A stretch of DNA of 64,000 nt from JBBDMC01 sp963775235 (GTDB lineage: Bacteria > Pseudomonadota > Alphaproteobacteria > Rhizobiales > Kaistiaceae). The stretch spans positions 186,001 through 250,000 of the forward strand of contig CAVZHY010000006.1 in NCBI GenBank assembly GCA_963775235.1, written 5' to 3'. The stretch's first letter is position 1. Every line of letters begins with the position of its first letter. The notes below the pieces were generated by a model. The model searched no databases. It was not told where the DNA came from and worked only from the letters and a program-made list of their open reading frames with translations. The position numbers and the translations under genes are program-made. This document shows positions 8,555-18,860 of the stretch, piece by piece.

Positions 8555-8893
8555 TTACCTGGACACCATCTCGGCCGGTGGCCGGGCGACCGTCCATAGC
8601 TCGATCGCCGCGAGCACCGCGACCGCGAGCCCGATGATCACGTGGGTCCACATCGCCGTCACGTCCGACGTGAAGTGGAGCACGAAGGGCGAAGCGATGA
8701 CCCAGAGGCCCAGAACCAGGTTCACCCATTCTTCCCACTGGGCGAACGCCGACAAGGCCGCAATCGCGACGACCCCGATGATGAGGCCGGCAATGACGGC
8801 GTTGTAGGTGACGGTTCCAGCGGGAAAGGCGAAGACCCAGGGGCTGGCGATCAGGAGAATGGCGAGGACGAGGTTGATCCCGTCAATGGCCAT
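8555..8893 (-). CDS. SPW-repeat integral membrane protein
   Basis: About 112 residues with four hydrophobic helices arranged as two copies of a helix pair. Each copy carries the SPW motif: LLIASPWVFAF near residue 16 and LWVIASPFVLHF near residue 70, the hallmark of the SPW repeat family (four-helix membrane proteins of unknown function). The ATG at 8893 lacks a ribosome site of its own; a strong AAGGAGG instead serves a nine-codon reading frame that overlaps this start, so translation may be coupled. Confidence 0.82.
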   Translation of the reverse strand: MAIDGINLVLAILLIASPWVFAFPAGTVTYNAVIAGLIIGVVAIAALSAFAQWEEWVNLVLGLWVIASPFVLHFTSDVTAMWTHVIIGLAVAVLAAIELWTVARPPAEMVSR

Positions 8894-8912
8894 TACGTTG
8901 CGTCTTTTCCAT
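8883..8912 (-). CDS. nine-codon upstream reading frame overlapping the SPW gene start
   Basis: A strong Shine-Dalgarno AAGGAGG (complement of 8918-8924) stands 5 bases before an ATG that opens a nine-residue frame, MEKTQRNGH, ending in TGA inside the SPW gene. The SPW ATG at 8893 lies within it in another frame, overlapping by 11 bases. This looks like a translational-coupling leader. Alternatively a small indel has separated the SPW gene from its true start. Confidence 0.4.
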   Translation of the reverse strand: MEKTQRNGH

Positions 8913-9172
8913 GGCAACCTCCTTTGTGCAGACTGCCACCGTCCGCTGCTTGGCGTAAGTTTGCGGACGTTTCTTGATCGCGTATGTAGGGATCGCAGCG
9001 CCGATTTGGAGGGGCCGGGACCATTTGTCGCCGACGTCGGTGGTCGGACGCCCGGTCCTGGTGCTGGAGGCCCCGGCGTTCAGGCGGATGGTCGACCAAC
9101 CGCAATCTGTATCACCCACGCCGCCATGAAGCCGGCCGGCCGACCATGCAAAATCTGCTGGAATTGGGCACA

Positions 9173-9430
9173 CTACCCCGCCGGGGTACCGCACACATAG
9201 TAAGCCTTGTTACCGCCCTGGATGCTGGTGAGGAGCACGTGCAAGCCGGCGCGGCATTTGAAGACGCCGCTTGTGCAGGAATAGCTGTTGTTGTTGCCGC
9301 TTGCGGTGAACCCCGTCGTGCAAACTTTCGTCACAGCCTGGAACACCTGCGCTTGCGAGGAGCCAAACCAGACGAGCCCCATCAAGGTGGCGCCGACAAG
9401 GGCCGCGGTGACGGCAATGGCGTGTCGCAT
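9173..9430 (-). CDS. small secreted four-cysteine protein, unknown
   Basis: An 85-residue product not recognised as a known family. It begins with a clear signal peptide (MRHAIAVTAALVGATLMGLV, cleavage probably near SQA-QV), leaving a mature part of about 57 residues with four cysteines (KVCTTG, YSCTSG, FKCRAG and YYVCG), suggesting two disulfides in the periplasm or outside the cell. GGGAG lies 9 bases before the ATG at 9430. It is flanked by SPW and LuxR genes with no obvious operon partner. Confidence 0.6.
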   Translation of the reverse strand: MRHAIAVTAALVGATLMGLVWFGSSQAQVFQAVTKVCTTGFTASGNNNSYSCTSGVFKCRAGLHVLLTSIQGGNKAYYVCGTPAG

Positions 9431-9558
9431 TTGTTTCTACTCCCTGTTGTCCACATGGAAACGATATGTCGGGTGAACGGAGTCGGTCATCATCCTAAAG
9501 GATGACTCGTGAAGTCCGGGCCGTTAGATTGGATAGGGGCACAGCGCGACGGATCAAC

Positions 9559-10773
9559 ATGACCTCGATTGTGCCGGGCGATGAATCACAGCGCGTCTCT
9601 GACCTGATTGGCGAAATCTACGATTGTGTCGTGGAGCCGTCGGGATGGGACGCCACGCTGGTGACATTGCGCGATCTTCTGGATTGCGCCAATGCCGTTC
9701 TCTACGTCGCAGACCCGCTCACCGGCGCCCATCGCCTGGACAGAATGGTTGGCATTCCGCCGGTCTGGGCGGAGCGACTGGCGGAGCACGAGGCAGACCT
9801 CGCGGCGTTACATGCCGCCGTTGCCGACTTCTACACGCGGCCGCTGGACGAGCCGTTCGTCTGTCACAAGGATGTCGAGAAGGATGCCTGGACCGCCAAT
9901 GGCTACTACCGCCAATGGGCGGCGCCGCAGGGGATCGTCGACGTCATCGACACCATCCTCATCCGGCGTCGGGACCGCGTGGCGTCTTGTGCCCTTTGTC
10001 GCCACGAGCGCCAGGGGCTGATCGGCGAGCGGGAAGTCCGGCTCAGCCGCTGTTCGCACCGCACTTGAGGCGCGCCGTCACCATCGCGGACCGATCGATC
10101 TCGCGACTTCAATTGCGAGGCGCTGTACCGGACGCTCGACGCCATCGCCGTCGGCATCGTGCTGGTGGAGGAGGACAGCCGTATTGTTCACGCCAATCTC
10201 GCCGCTCGGCGCATGTTCCAGTCGGGAGGCCCGTTGCCGTCCGTGCGCGGTCGCTTGCGGGCCGGTGAGTAACGCGACCTGGCGCGCCTCGACCGCGTCG
10301 TCGCGAGTGCGGCGTGCCAGCGATACCGAATTGGCTGCGGCCGGCATCGGCATGGCGCTCGCCGGTGATAACGGGGCGGTCGCGACGGCCCATGTGCTGC
10401 CGCTGGCGCGGGGCACCGTGCGCAGGGAAATCTCGCCGAGGGCCGTGGCCGCGGTTTTCGTCGCGATGGCGCGGATGTGTCAAATCGGCGTCCTCGACGG
10501 GGTCGCCGAAGCCTACGGGCTGACGCCGGCCGAGGCGCGGCTTCTCGAGCGGCTGGTGTTGGGTGAGGGATGCCGGAGGCGGCCGCTTCGCTCAACATCG
10601 CGCGGACGACGGTCAAGACGCACATCGCCCGCTTGCTGGCCAAGACCGGGTCGCGCCGCCAAACCGATCTTCTGGCGCTTGTCAACCGTCTGACGCCGGC
10701 GGTCGGAGTGCACCGCGGCCGCCGGCCCCTTCGTGCCGGCGGGCCTGTCGGCAGCCGACGGATGACCGGATAG
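9559..10773 (+). pseudogene. LuxR-family HTH transcriptional regulator, multiply frameshifted
   Basis: Assembling consecutive frames gives one regulator: an N-terminal sensor-like domain (from MTSIVPGDESQRVSDLI, including WDATL and GYYRQW), a middle part with EALYRTLDAIAVGIVLVEED that resembles a PAS-like core, then a C-terminal HTH: YGLTPAEARLLERLV followed in another frame by LNIARTTVKTHIARLLAKTG, the LuxR recognition helix region. At least five frame changes occur (near 9985, 10010, 10030, 10265 and 10565). The order and content of domains are intact, so this may be a functional gene damaged by consensus errors. Start ATG 9559; the end is uncertain (stop at 10773 in the final frame). Confidence 0.65.
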
Positions 10774-10894
10774 CGACCCACCGTGTCGCGCCGGCGGCAG
10801 GCCTCTTGCGGAATCGTCCGAACTCCACACATGTACCCGACTCCCACGCTTCACTCTGCCGGCCGCCACGACGGTTGCGGATCGCGTTCCCGCC

Positions 10895-11695
10895 ATGAAC
10901 GCCATCGAAGTGAGCCACCTCACCAAGAAATACGGTGACCTCGTCGCCGTCGACGACATCAGCTTCGAGGTGGCGGCAGGCGAGATTTTCGCGTTCCTCG
11001 GTCCGAACGGCGCCGGCAAGTCGACCACCATCAAGATGCTGACGACGCTCACCAAGCCGACGTCGGGCTCGATCCGCGTCAACGGGCACGACCCGGTCAC
11101 CGAGCCCGACGCGTGCGCAAGTCGTTCGGCATCGTCTTCCAGGACCCGGCGGTCGACGAGGAACTGACGGCCTGGGAGAACATGGAATTCCACGGCGTCC
11201 TCTACGGCGTGCCGAAGGAGGAACGGCGCGAGCGCATCGACAAGCTGCTTGAAGTTCGTCGAGCTGTTCGATCGGCGCGACGATCTGGTGAAGGAATTCT
11301 CCGGCGGCATGCGCCGCCGGCTCGAGATCGCCCGCGGCCTTCTCGCACACGCCGCAGATCGTCTTTCTCGACGAGCCGACCCTCGGCCTCGACCCGCAGA
11401 CCCGCAACCACATGTGGAGCTACCTCCAGTCGCTCAACCAGACAGACAAGACGACGGTGTTCTTCACTACGCACTACATGGAGGAGGCCGAGCGCGTCGC
11501 GCAGCGGATCGCCATCATCGACCACGGCAAGATCATCGCATCGGGCACTGCCAAATCGCTGCGTGACGAGACGGGTGCGGCCTCGCTCGAGGACGCCTTC
11601 CTGGCGCTGACGGGCAAGGCCATCCGCGAGGAAGAGGGCAGCTCGACCGACCGTATGCGCATGGTCGGCGCGCCCGCCAGCGCAGGGCGAGCTGA
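10895..11695 (+). pseudogene. ABC-2 type exporter ATPase (DrrA/CcmA-like), frameshifted
   Basis: ATP-binding subunit of a drug or polysaccharide type exporter. All motifs are present but in successive frames: Walker A GPNGAGKST (about 11010), then RKSFGIVFQDPAVDEELTAW, signature FSGGMRRRLEIARGLL, Walker B IVFLDEPTLGLDPQ and the switch TTHYMEEAE. Frame changes fall near 11110 (one base missing), 11245 (one extra T) and 11347 (one extra base). Overall size is near 265 residues, normal for the family. The stop is ambiguous (around 11695). It lies immediately before its permease partner. Probably a real gene with sequence errors. Confidence 0.8.
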
Positions 11696-11700
11696 GCACG

Positions 11701-12451
11701 ATGGGTCGCGCCATCTACATCATGTGGCTGCGGCAGATGAAGCGCTACCTGCGCTCGCGGGCGCGGCTGGTCGCCTCGCTCGCCCAGCCGCTGCTGTTCC
11801 TCGTCACCTTCGGCTTCGGCTTCCGCGCCGTTTTCCAGCAGGCCGGGGCCGGCGACTACATCCAGTTCCTGGCGCCTGGCATCATCGCCATGGGCATCGT
11901 CTTTTCGTCGGTGTTCTCCGGTATCGACGTCATGTGGGACCGCCAGTTCGGCTTCCTCAAGGAGACGATGGTCGCGCCGGTGTCGCGCACCGCGCTGATG
12001 CTCGGTCGCACGCTCGGCGGCGCTACGGTCGCGCTGATCCAGGGCACCCTGGTGCTTATCATGACGCTGATCGTCGGCTTCCGGCCGGCGTCCTGGGTCC
12101 TGCTGGTGCCGGCAGCGCTGGTGATGGCGCTGATCGCGATCATCTTCACCGCCTTCGGCACCGCGATCGGGGCGCGGCTGCGCGACATGCAGGGCTTCCA
12201 GCTCATCATGAACTTCATCATCATGCCGATGTTCTTCCTGTCCGGAGCTTTGTTTCCGCTGGAGGGCCTGCCGACCGCCATGGCCTGGGTGGTGCGCTTC
12301 GATCCGCTGTCCTACGGCATCGATGCGATGCGCTCTGCTCATGATCGGAGCCTCGCATTTCAGCCTGCTCACCGATGGCACTATACTTGTGGCGGTGGCC
12401 GCGGCCCTGCTCGGGCTTGGCAGCCATTTCTTCGCCCGCATTGAGGTTTAG
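11701..12451 (+). pseudogene. ABC-2 type exporter permease, C-terminal frameshift
   Basis: Membrane subunit with about six helices of the ABC-2 type: MGRAIYIMWLRQMKRYLRSR at the N-terminus, VFSGIDVMWDRQFGFLKE, GRTLGGATVALIQG, and the conserved MPMFFLSGALFPLEGLP before the last helices. Near 12335 one apparent extra T shifts the frame; in the correct frame the protein continues ASHFSLLTDGTILV and ends in FFARIEV with TAG at 12449-12451. The total of about 250 residues fits the family. Pairs with the preceding ATPase; the exported substrate is unknown. Confidence 0.82.
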
Positions 12452-12463
12452 GGCGGTCGGCCT

Positions 12464-13691
12464 ATGTCTTGGCCTCTCAGATCGGGAACCGGGCGCGTGA
12501 AGCCGATAATCGCTGCACTGACCATTTCGCTGGCCGCGCTGACCGTGGAGCCGGCGCTGGCGCAGTCGTGCCATCCGGAGAAAAGCTTCGGCGCGTGGTT
12601 GACGGCCTTCGAGGCCGAGGCAGCCGCATCCGGCGTATCGCAGCAGACCATTCATTCGGCTTTGGACAACGTCCGGTTCGATCCGGCGATCGTCAGCAAG
12701 GATCGCGCCCAGGGGGTGTTCACCCAGGATTTCCTGACTTTCTCCAACCGGATGGTCGCCGGCTACCGGCTCCAGCAAGGAGCGGCGAACCTCGCCAAAT
12801 ACAAGGAAACGTTTGCGCGCATCGAGCGCCAATACGGTGTGCCCGGTCCGGTGCTGACAGCGTTCTGGGGGCTTGAGACCGACTTCGGTGCAAACATCGG
12901 CGACGGCCCGACGCTGACATCACTGGCGACGCTCGCCTACGATTGCCGGCGGCCCGACGAGTTCCGCAAAGAACTGCTTGCCGCTCTCGTCATAATCAAC
13001 CGCGGCGACCTCACCGCGGCCCAAATGCGCGGCCCGTGGGCGGGCGAGCTGGGTCAGGTCCAATTTCTGCCGAGCCGGTATGTCGACTACGGGGTCGACT
13101 TCGATGGGGACGGCCGCGTCAACATGCTGACCAGCACCGCCGATGCGTTGGCGTCGGCCGCCAAGTATCTCCAATCCCTCGGATGGCGCGCCGGCCAACC
13201 GTGGCTGACCGAGGTGAGGGTGCCGAAGTCGCTGCCATGGGAGCAGGCCGACATGGCGGTCAAACTGCCGATCAGCCAATGGGCTGTCATGGGGCGTCAC
13301 GCTCGCCAACGGCAAGCCGCTGCCAGGCGGTCCCGACGCGTCCCTGCTGCTGCCGATGGGGCGCAACGGACCGGCTTTCCTCGCCTACCCGAATTTCGAC
13401 GTGTACCTGCAGTGGAATTCGTCGCTGGTCTATTCCACGACGGCCGCGTATTTCGCCACCCGCCTGGCGGGCGCGCCAAGAGTAAGCCCGGGCTCGGGCG
13501 GAAAGCCGTTGAGTGCCGCCGAGGTGCGTCAGGTGCAGACGCTGCTCACCCGACGCGGCTACGACGTCGGCAAGATCGACGGGGTGATCGGTCTCAAGAC
13601 ACGCGCTGCCGTCAAGGACGTGCAGCAGAAGTTGGGGTTGCCGGCCGATTCTTATCCGGACGCAGCGCTGCTTGCGAAGCTCGGCGCGTAG
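12464..13691 (+). pseudogene. MltB-type lytic murein transglycosylase with PG-binding domain, one frameshift
   Basis: Periplasmic enzyme cleaving the MurNAc-GlcNAc bond of peptidoglycan. A signal peptide ends near ALAQS, then the SLT_2 catalytic domain with the likely catalytic Glu in WGLETDFG near residue 143 and GELGQVQFLPSRY. Near 13292 GGGG appears in place of GGG, moving the frame; the second part contains LLLPMGRNGPAFLAYPNFD and a C-terminal peptidoglycan-binding domain (LTRRGYDVGKIDGVIG). The start could be the ATG at 12464 or GTG at 12497. One extra G in a homopolymer is a likely consensus error. Convergent with phaC. Confidence 0.87.
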
Positions 13692-13694
13692 CGC

Positions 13695-15508
13695 TCAATC
13701 GGCGTCGGCCGTTACCCGCACGTAGCTGCCGGGAGCGTCTTCGATCGCCTTGATCTTGCCGCCGCCGATTTTGGGGGCGGCGACCCGCTGGTTGTCCTGC
13801 TTCTCAATCCAGTTTTGCCAAAACGGCCACCACGAGCCGGTGTGCTCCCTGGCTTTGATTCGCCATGTGTCGAAGGTGTCGCCCTTCGGCGCCGGGCCGG
13901 TCCAGTACTGGTACTTCTGGCGGCTGGGCGGATTGATGACGCCGGCGATGTGGCCGGAACCGGACAGCACGAACGTCACCCTGCCGCCGAAGAACGAGGA
14001 GCCATAGAACACCGACCGTGCCGGGGCGATGTGATCCTCGCTGGTGGCGAGGTTGAAGACAGGCACCTTGATCGCCTTGAGGTCGATGGGCACGCCGCCG
14101 ATTTTCATCCGGCCCTTGGAGAGATTGTTGTCGAGATAGCAGTTGCGCAGATAGAACGAATGGTTGGCCGCCGGCAGGCGAGTGGTGTCCGAGTTCCAGA
14201 ACAAAAGGTCGAATGGCGCCGGCGTCTCGCCCTTGAAATAGTTGGCGATGACATATGGCCAGATCAGGTCGTTGGGGCGCAGCATGTTGAATGTCGCGGC
14301 CATCTTCTTGCCTTCCAGGTAGCCGCGCACGTTCATCGTTTTTTCGAGGTTGGCAACTTTCTCCTCATCGATGAAGACAGAGAGGTCGCCGGCGTGGGTG
14401 TAGTCGACCTGGGTGGCGAAAAAGGTCGCCGACTTGATGCGGTGATCGCCGGTAGCGGCCGCATAGGCCAGCGCCACCGACAGCAGCGTGCCACCGACGC
14501 AGTAGCCAACCGTGTTGATCTCTTCCGCGCCTGCGACGGCGCTGATCACATCCAGCGACTCCAGGATGCCCTCGCGCATGTATTGCTCGAAGCCTTTCCG
14601 GGCCTGGCGCTGGTCGGGATTGACCCAGGAGATCATGAAGACGGTGTGGCCCTCCTCGACCGCCCAGCGGACAAACGACTTCTCGGGGTTGAGGTCGAGG
14701 ATGTAGAACTTGTTGATCCACGGCGGCACGATCAGCAGCGGGCGCTTCAGCACTGTCTTGGTGGTCGCCGCGTATTGAATGAGCTGACAGACGTCGTTCT
14801 GGTGGACGACCTTGCCGGGAGTCGTCGCGATGTTCTCCCCGAGCTTGAACTTGCTGGCATCCGACTGGCGGATTTTGAGGTCGCCACCGCCGGCCCTGAT
14901 GTCCTCCGCCAGCATGCGCATGCCGCGCACCAGATTGGCCGCATCCGACGAGAGCGTGGCGCGCAACACTTCGGGGTTGGTGAACACGAAGTTCGACGGC
15001 GACAGCGCCGCTGTAATCTGCCGCACGTAAAACGCAGCCTTGCGGCGCGTCTGCGGGTCGAGATCCTTGGCCTCATCAACCATCTGCTCTGCCCAGCGGC
15101 TGGCAATCAGGTAGACTTGTTTGAGAATGTCGAAGTACTGATTCTCGCTCCAGGCGGCATCGGCGAAGCGCCTGTCGTTGGGGGCCGGGGTGGCTGTCGC
15201 CTTCGCCGGTTCGCCCATCATGCGTTTGAGGGAGGTTGTCCACAGATCGAGGTAGGCGGAAAGCAACCGCTGCTGCGCATCGATCGTTCGCTCCGGTTTG
15301 CTCATCCAGTACTCGCCGACCTTGATCAGGGTCTTGGTTACGTCTGCGAGGCTGTCGGCGAACGATGCTTTCCCTTCCTCGCGCGGCTTGAGGTAGGCTG
15401 ACACGGCCTCGCCGGCCTCCTCGACGAAGTTCGCGCCATGTTGGCGGCGAATTCGTCAGGATGCGGGATGACGGGCGGGAGGGGTCCGGTTTTGCCGTCC
15501 TTTACCAT
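13695..15508 (-). pseudogene. phaC: class I poly(3-hydroxyalkanoate) synthase, frameshift near N-terminus
   Basis: Polymerises (R)-3-hydroxyacyl-CoA into PHA storage granules. The lipase-like box GYCVGG carries the catalytic Cys; the Asp is in TSEDHIAP and the His in GSGHIAG. LIVPPWINKFYILDL and HTVFMISWVNPD are class I landmarks. The open frame of 569 residues begins internally; the upstream stretch from ATG 15508 (MVKDGKTGPLPPV) joins it after one base appears missing near 15433, giving about 604 residues, the usual class I length. No phaA, phaB or phasin gene is adjacent. Confidence 0.92.
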
Positions 15509-15628
15509 GCTGTCCTGTCACGCGCGGGAAAATAGGGCCGTTGCACGCTTTTTGGACATAATACGCAGGTAGTTAAGGAGTGAACCAACGAATTCCAGCC
15601 GCCGGATTTGTATGCGTTGACGGCCAGA

Positions 15629-16162
15629 ATGCTTGAAACCCGCGACGGCGACGTCATTGTCCGTGCCGCGCGCCTGCGACGTCTGTGCGCCGGCGCGTTC
15701 ATTATCGCAATTGGCCTCGGGGCCGCCGGGTGCATGGCGGGACGGAGTGAGTTCTCCCGGCCATTGCTGGCCCGTACGCACTCGGCCGCCCAGCCGGCGT
15801 CCCAGCCGATCGTGCTGAACAGCGCCACGGCAGGCGACCAGGCGGACCCGGGCCCGGCGCCGGGCTTGTCGGTTGCAGCCACGGCAGATCCACAACCCGC
15901 ACAGGAACCAATGGCGTTGTCGGAACCGCAGCCATTGCAGTCGGCCGCGGCCGCCGGAGGCGGCCCGTCGTCGTCAGCGCCGAAGAGCAAAGACTTGTCT
16001 CCGCAGGAGAAGGCGCGTCTGATCGCCGAGCTGGAAGCGCTCGCGAAAAGCCAGGACGCCACATCTGCCGCCGGGGCACCCGCCAAATGCACGGACGAGG
16101 CCGGCACGCCGCTCGACCCTGAGCAGCGTTTGAACGGTGATTTCGGGGCCGGACAATGCTAG
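15629..16162 (+). CDS. putative lipoprotein, unknown function
   Basis: A 177-residue protein with a basic N-terminus, a hydrophobic segment and a lipobox (GLGAAGC, near residue 35), so it is probably lipid-anchored. The mature part is Ala/Pro/Ser/Gln-rich and low in complexity, then a short helical segment LSPQEKARLIAELEALAKSQ and a Cys near the end. No family is recognised. The ATG at 15629 is chosen over one seven codons upstream. It lies between phaC (divergent) and alaC. Confidence 0.65.
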   Translation: MLETRDGDVIVRAARLRRLCAGAFIIAIGLGAAGCMAGRSEFSRPLLARTHSAAQPASQPIVLNSATAGDQADPGPAPGLSVAATADPQPAQEPMALSEPQPLQSAAAAGGGPSSSAPKSKDLSPQEKARLIAELEALAKSQDATSAAGAPAKCTDEAGTPLDPEQRLNGDFGAGQC

Positions 16163-16201
16163 GAACCGGCTGTTATTGAGCCCGAGTCGGGACTGACGCT
16201 C

Positions 16202-17428
16202 ATGTCTGCGCCGGAATTTTATCGCGTGCGGCGGCTGCCGCCGTATGTGTTCGAACAGGTCAACCGCCTCAAGGCGGGCGCCCGCGCCGCCGGCGCCGAT
16301 ATCATTGACCTCGGCATGGGCAATCCCGATCTGCCTACGCCGGCGCACATCGTCGCCAAGCTTGCAGAGACGGCGCAGCGCGAGGACACCCATGGCTATT
16401 CCGCCTCGCGCGGGATCAACGGCCTGAGGAAGGCACAGGCCGCCTACTATGACCGGCGGTTTGGCGTGAAGGTTGATCCGAACAGCCAGGTGATCGTCAC
16501 CATTGGCTCGAAGGAAGGCTTCGCCAATATCGCGCACGCAATCACCGCCCCCGGCGACGTGGTGCTGTGCCCCAACCCGAGCTATCCGATCCATGCCTTC
16601 GGTTTCCTGATGGCGGGCGGTGTGATCCGCTCGTTGCCCGCCGCCCCGGACGAAGAGTATTTCCACGCGCTCGAGCGGGCGGTGGCCCACTCGATCCCGA
16701 AGCCGCTGGCGGTGGTGGTGTGTTACCCGTCCAACCCGACGGCCCACGTCGCCAGCCTCGATTTCTACCGCGACCTCGTCAGCTTCGCGCGGCGCAATGA
16801 CCTCATCGTGCTGTCCGATCTCGCGTACGCGGAGGTCTATTTCGAAAACAATCCGCCGCCGTCGATCCTGCAGGTGCCGGGTGCGATCGACGTTGCCGTT
16901 GAGTTCACTTCCATGTCGAAGACGTTCTCGATGGCCGGCTGGCGTATCGGTTTCGCCGTCGGTAACGATCGGCTGATCGCGGCGCTTGGCCGGGTCAAGT
17001 CGTATCTCGATTACGGCGCCTTCACGCCGATCCAGGTGGCAGCGACGGCCGCCCTGAATGGCCCGGCCGATTGCATCGACCAGATGCGCGCCACCTACAA
17101 ACGCCGGCGCGACGCCATGGTAGAGAGCTTCACCCGCGCCGGCTGGCCGATCCCGGCACCGGAAGCCTCGATGTTTGCCTGGGCGCCGATTCCGGAGAGG
17201 CTTGCATCGCTTGGTTCGCTCGAGTTCTCCAAGCTTCTGATCGAGAAGGCCGACGTGGCGGTGGCCCCCGGCATCGGCTTTGGCGAGCACGGCGACGGTT
17301 ACGTGCGGATCGCCCTGGTCGAGAACGAGCAGCGGATCCGGCAGGCCGCGCGCAATATCCGCCGTTTCCTTGAATCGGCTGACAAAACATTGCACAACGT
17401 CGTCCCCATAGCCGGCGCCCGGCGCTGA
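16202..17428 (+). CDS. alaC: alanine-synthesising class I/II aminotransferase
   Basis: PLP-dependent fold-type I transaminase, 408 residues, closest in pattern to AlaC and the LL-diaminopimelate aminotransferase-like group: IDLGMGNPDLPTP near residue 38, YPSNPTAHVA, and the PLP lysine in SMSKTFSMAGWRIGF near residue 240. It most likely interconverts glutamate/pyruvate and alanine. It heads an operon with hom, glpX and recJ, an order conserved in many Alphaproteobacteria. Substrate within the subgroup is inferred. Confidence 0.88.
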   Translation: MSAPEFYRVRRLPPYVFEQVNRLKAGARAAGADIIDLGMGNPDLPTPAHIVAKLAETAQREDTHGYSASRGINGLRKAQAAYYDRRFGVKVDPNSQVIVTIGSKEGFANIAHAITAPGDVVLCPNPSYPIHAFGFLMAGGVIRSLPAAPDEEYFHALERAVAHSIPKPLAVVVCYPSNPTAHVASLDFYRDLVSFARRNDLIVLSDLAYAEVYFENNPPPSILQVPGAIDVAVEFTSMSKTFSMAGWRIGFAVGNDRLIAALGRVKSYLDYGAFTPIQVAATAALNGPADCIDQMRATYKRRRDAMVESFTRAGWPIPAPEASMFAWAPIPERLASLGSLEFSKLLIEKADVAVAPGIGFGEHGDGYVRIALVENEQRIRQAARNIRRFLESADKTLHNVVPIAGARR

Positions 17429-17509
17429 TTGACTGCGGTTTCGCGTCGGTTTGAGCCGGAGTTGCCCTGGGCGGAGCCGGCTCGGTTAGGCCGGCAGAGG
17501 TATGGCAGA

Positions 17510-18835
17510 ATGGATGCGGCGCTGCGCATAGGTCTAGCCGGGATCGGCACCGTCGGCTCGGCGCTGGTGCGGCTGCTCGAGCGGCACGGCAACGACCTTG
17601 CAGTGCGCTGCGGTCGGCCCATTTCGATCACCGGGGTATCGGCGCGCGAACGGCGCAAGGACCGCCGTATCGATATCTCGCGTTTCGCCTGGTTCGAAGA
17701 CCCCGTGGCGCTCGCGCGCGATCCGGGCACCGATGTTTTCGTGGAACTCATGGGCGGGGCGGATGGGGTCGCCGAGGCGTCCATCCGCGCCGCCATCGAC
17801 GCGGGTAAGCACGTGGTAACGGCCAACAAAGCGTTGCTCGCTGCCGATGGCGTGGCGCTCGCCCGGGCGGCCGAGGATGCGGGCGTGAGTCTGGATTTCG
17901 AGGCGGCCGCCGCGGGCGGTATCCCGATCGTCAAAACGCTGCGCGAGGCGCTCGCAGGCAACACCATCAGCCGCGTATACGGCATTCTCAACGGCACCTC
18001 GAACTACATCCTCACCCGCATGGAGCAGGACAACCTGCCGTTTGCCGAGTGCCTGGCGGCGGCGCAGCGTCTCGGATACGCCGAGGCAGACCCGACCTTC
18101 GACATTAGCGGTCACGACACCGCCCACAAGCTGGCCCTGCTGACCGCTATCGCCTTCGGCGTCGAAATCGACGTGGATTCGATCTACGTGGAAGGCATCT
18201 CCTCGATAACGCCGGGCGACATCGAGGCCGCCGATGAACTCGGCTACCGGATCAAGTTGCTCGGCGTCGCCAGCCGCGCGGACAGCGGGATTGAGCAGCG
18301 GGTCCACCCGACCATGGTGCCGAAATCTTCCGCCATCGCGCGCATCGACGGGGTGACAAACGCGGTCGCGGTCGAGGCGGATTTTGTCGGCCAGCTCGTT
18401 CTTTCCGGACCGGGCGCTGGCGGCGATGCCACCGCCTCCTCGGTGATGAGCGACATTGCCGACATCGCCCGCGGCGACCGTGTGGGTACGTTCGGCCGGC
18501 CGGCATCCAGCCTCGAACCTTACAGGCGTGCGGCCATGCGCACGCACGAGGGCGGCTACTACGTCCGCCTGTCGGTGTACGACCGGCCGGGCGCGTTCGC
18601 AGCCATCGCCCGACGAATGGCGGATTCGGGCATTTCACTGGAATCTATTGTGCAGCGACGCCGGGCGCGGAGGGTTACCGCGCCAGGGCATCCCGTACCC
18701 GAGGCCCCGCAGCCGGTCATTCTGATCACCTACGAGACAACCGAAGCCGCAATCCGCCAAGCCCTGGACGGGATTGAGGCCGACGGCCACGTCGCCAGTG
18801 CGCCGCAGATGATACGGATAGAACCGCTTGCCTGA
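17510..18835 (+). CDS. hom: homoserine dehydrogenase
   Basis: Reduces aspartate semialdehyde to homoserine, the branch point to threonine and methionine. The N-terminal NAD(P) fold shows GIGTVGSALVRLLERHG, then the catalytic domain with GILNGTSNYIL near residue 158, and a C-terminal ACT domain (YVRLSVYDRPGAFAAIARRM from about residue 346), which in this family mediates feedback inhibition by threonine. The ATG at 17510 gives 441 residues; an in-frame upstream extension is not family-like. Segment 385-400 is unusually Arg-rich but the frame stays correct on both sides. Confidence 0.95.
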   Translation: MDAALRIGLAGIGTVGSALVRLLERHGNDLAVRCGRPISITGVSARERRKDRRIDISRFAWFEDPVALARDPGTDVFVELMGGADGVAEASIRAAIDAGKHVVTANKALLAADGVALARAAEDAGVSLDFEAAAAGGIPIVKTLREALAGNTISRVYGILNGTSNYILTRMEQDNLPFAECLAAAQRLGYAEADPTFDISGHDTAHKLALLTAIAFGVEIDVDSIYVEGISSITPGDIEAADELGYRIKLLGVASRADSGIEQRVHPTMVPKSSAIARIDGVTNAVAVEADFVGQLVLSGPGAGGDATASSVMSDIADIARGDRVGTFGRPASSLEPYRRAAMRTHEGGYYVRLSVYDRPGAFAAIARRMADSGISLESIVQRRRARRVTAPGHPVPEAPQPVILITYETTEAAIRQALDGIEADGHVASAPQMIRIEPLA

Positions 18836-18860
18836 CACGCGCGGGCGGCCGGAGGCCAAG

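Noticed and set aside
11100..11350. programmed ribosomal frameshifting in the exporter ATPase
   Set aside because: Three shifts of differing sign lie at sites without slippery sequences or pseudoknots, amid many similar shifts in other genes; sequence error is simpler.
13815..15401. 528-codon open frame opposite phaC
   Set aside because: Antisense shadow of a clear PHA synthase; no family features.
15974..17395. 473-codon open frame opposite alaC
   Set aside because: Antisense to a well-supported aminotransferase; Arg/Gly/His-rich composition only.
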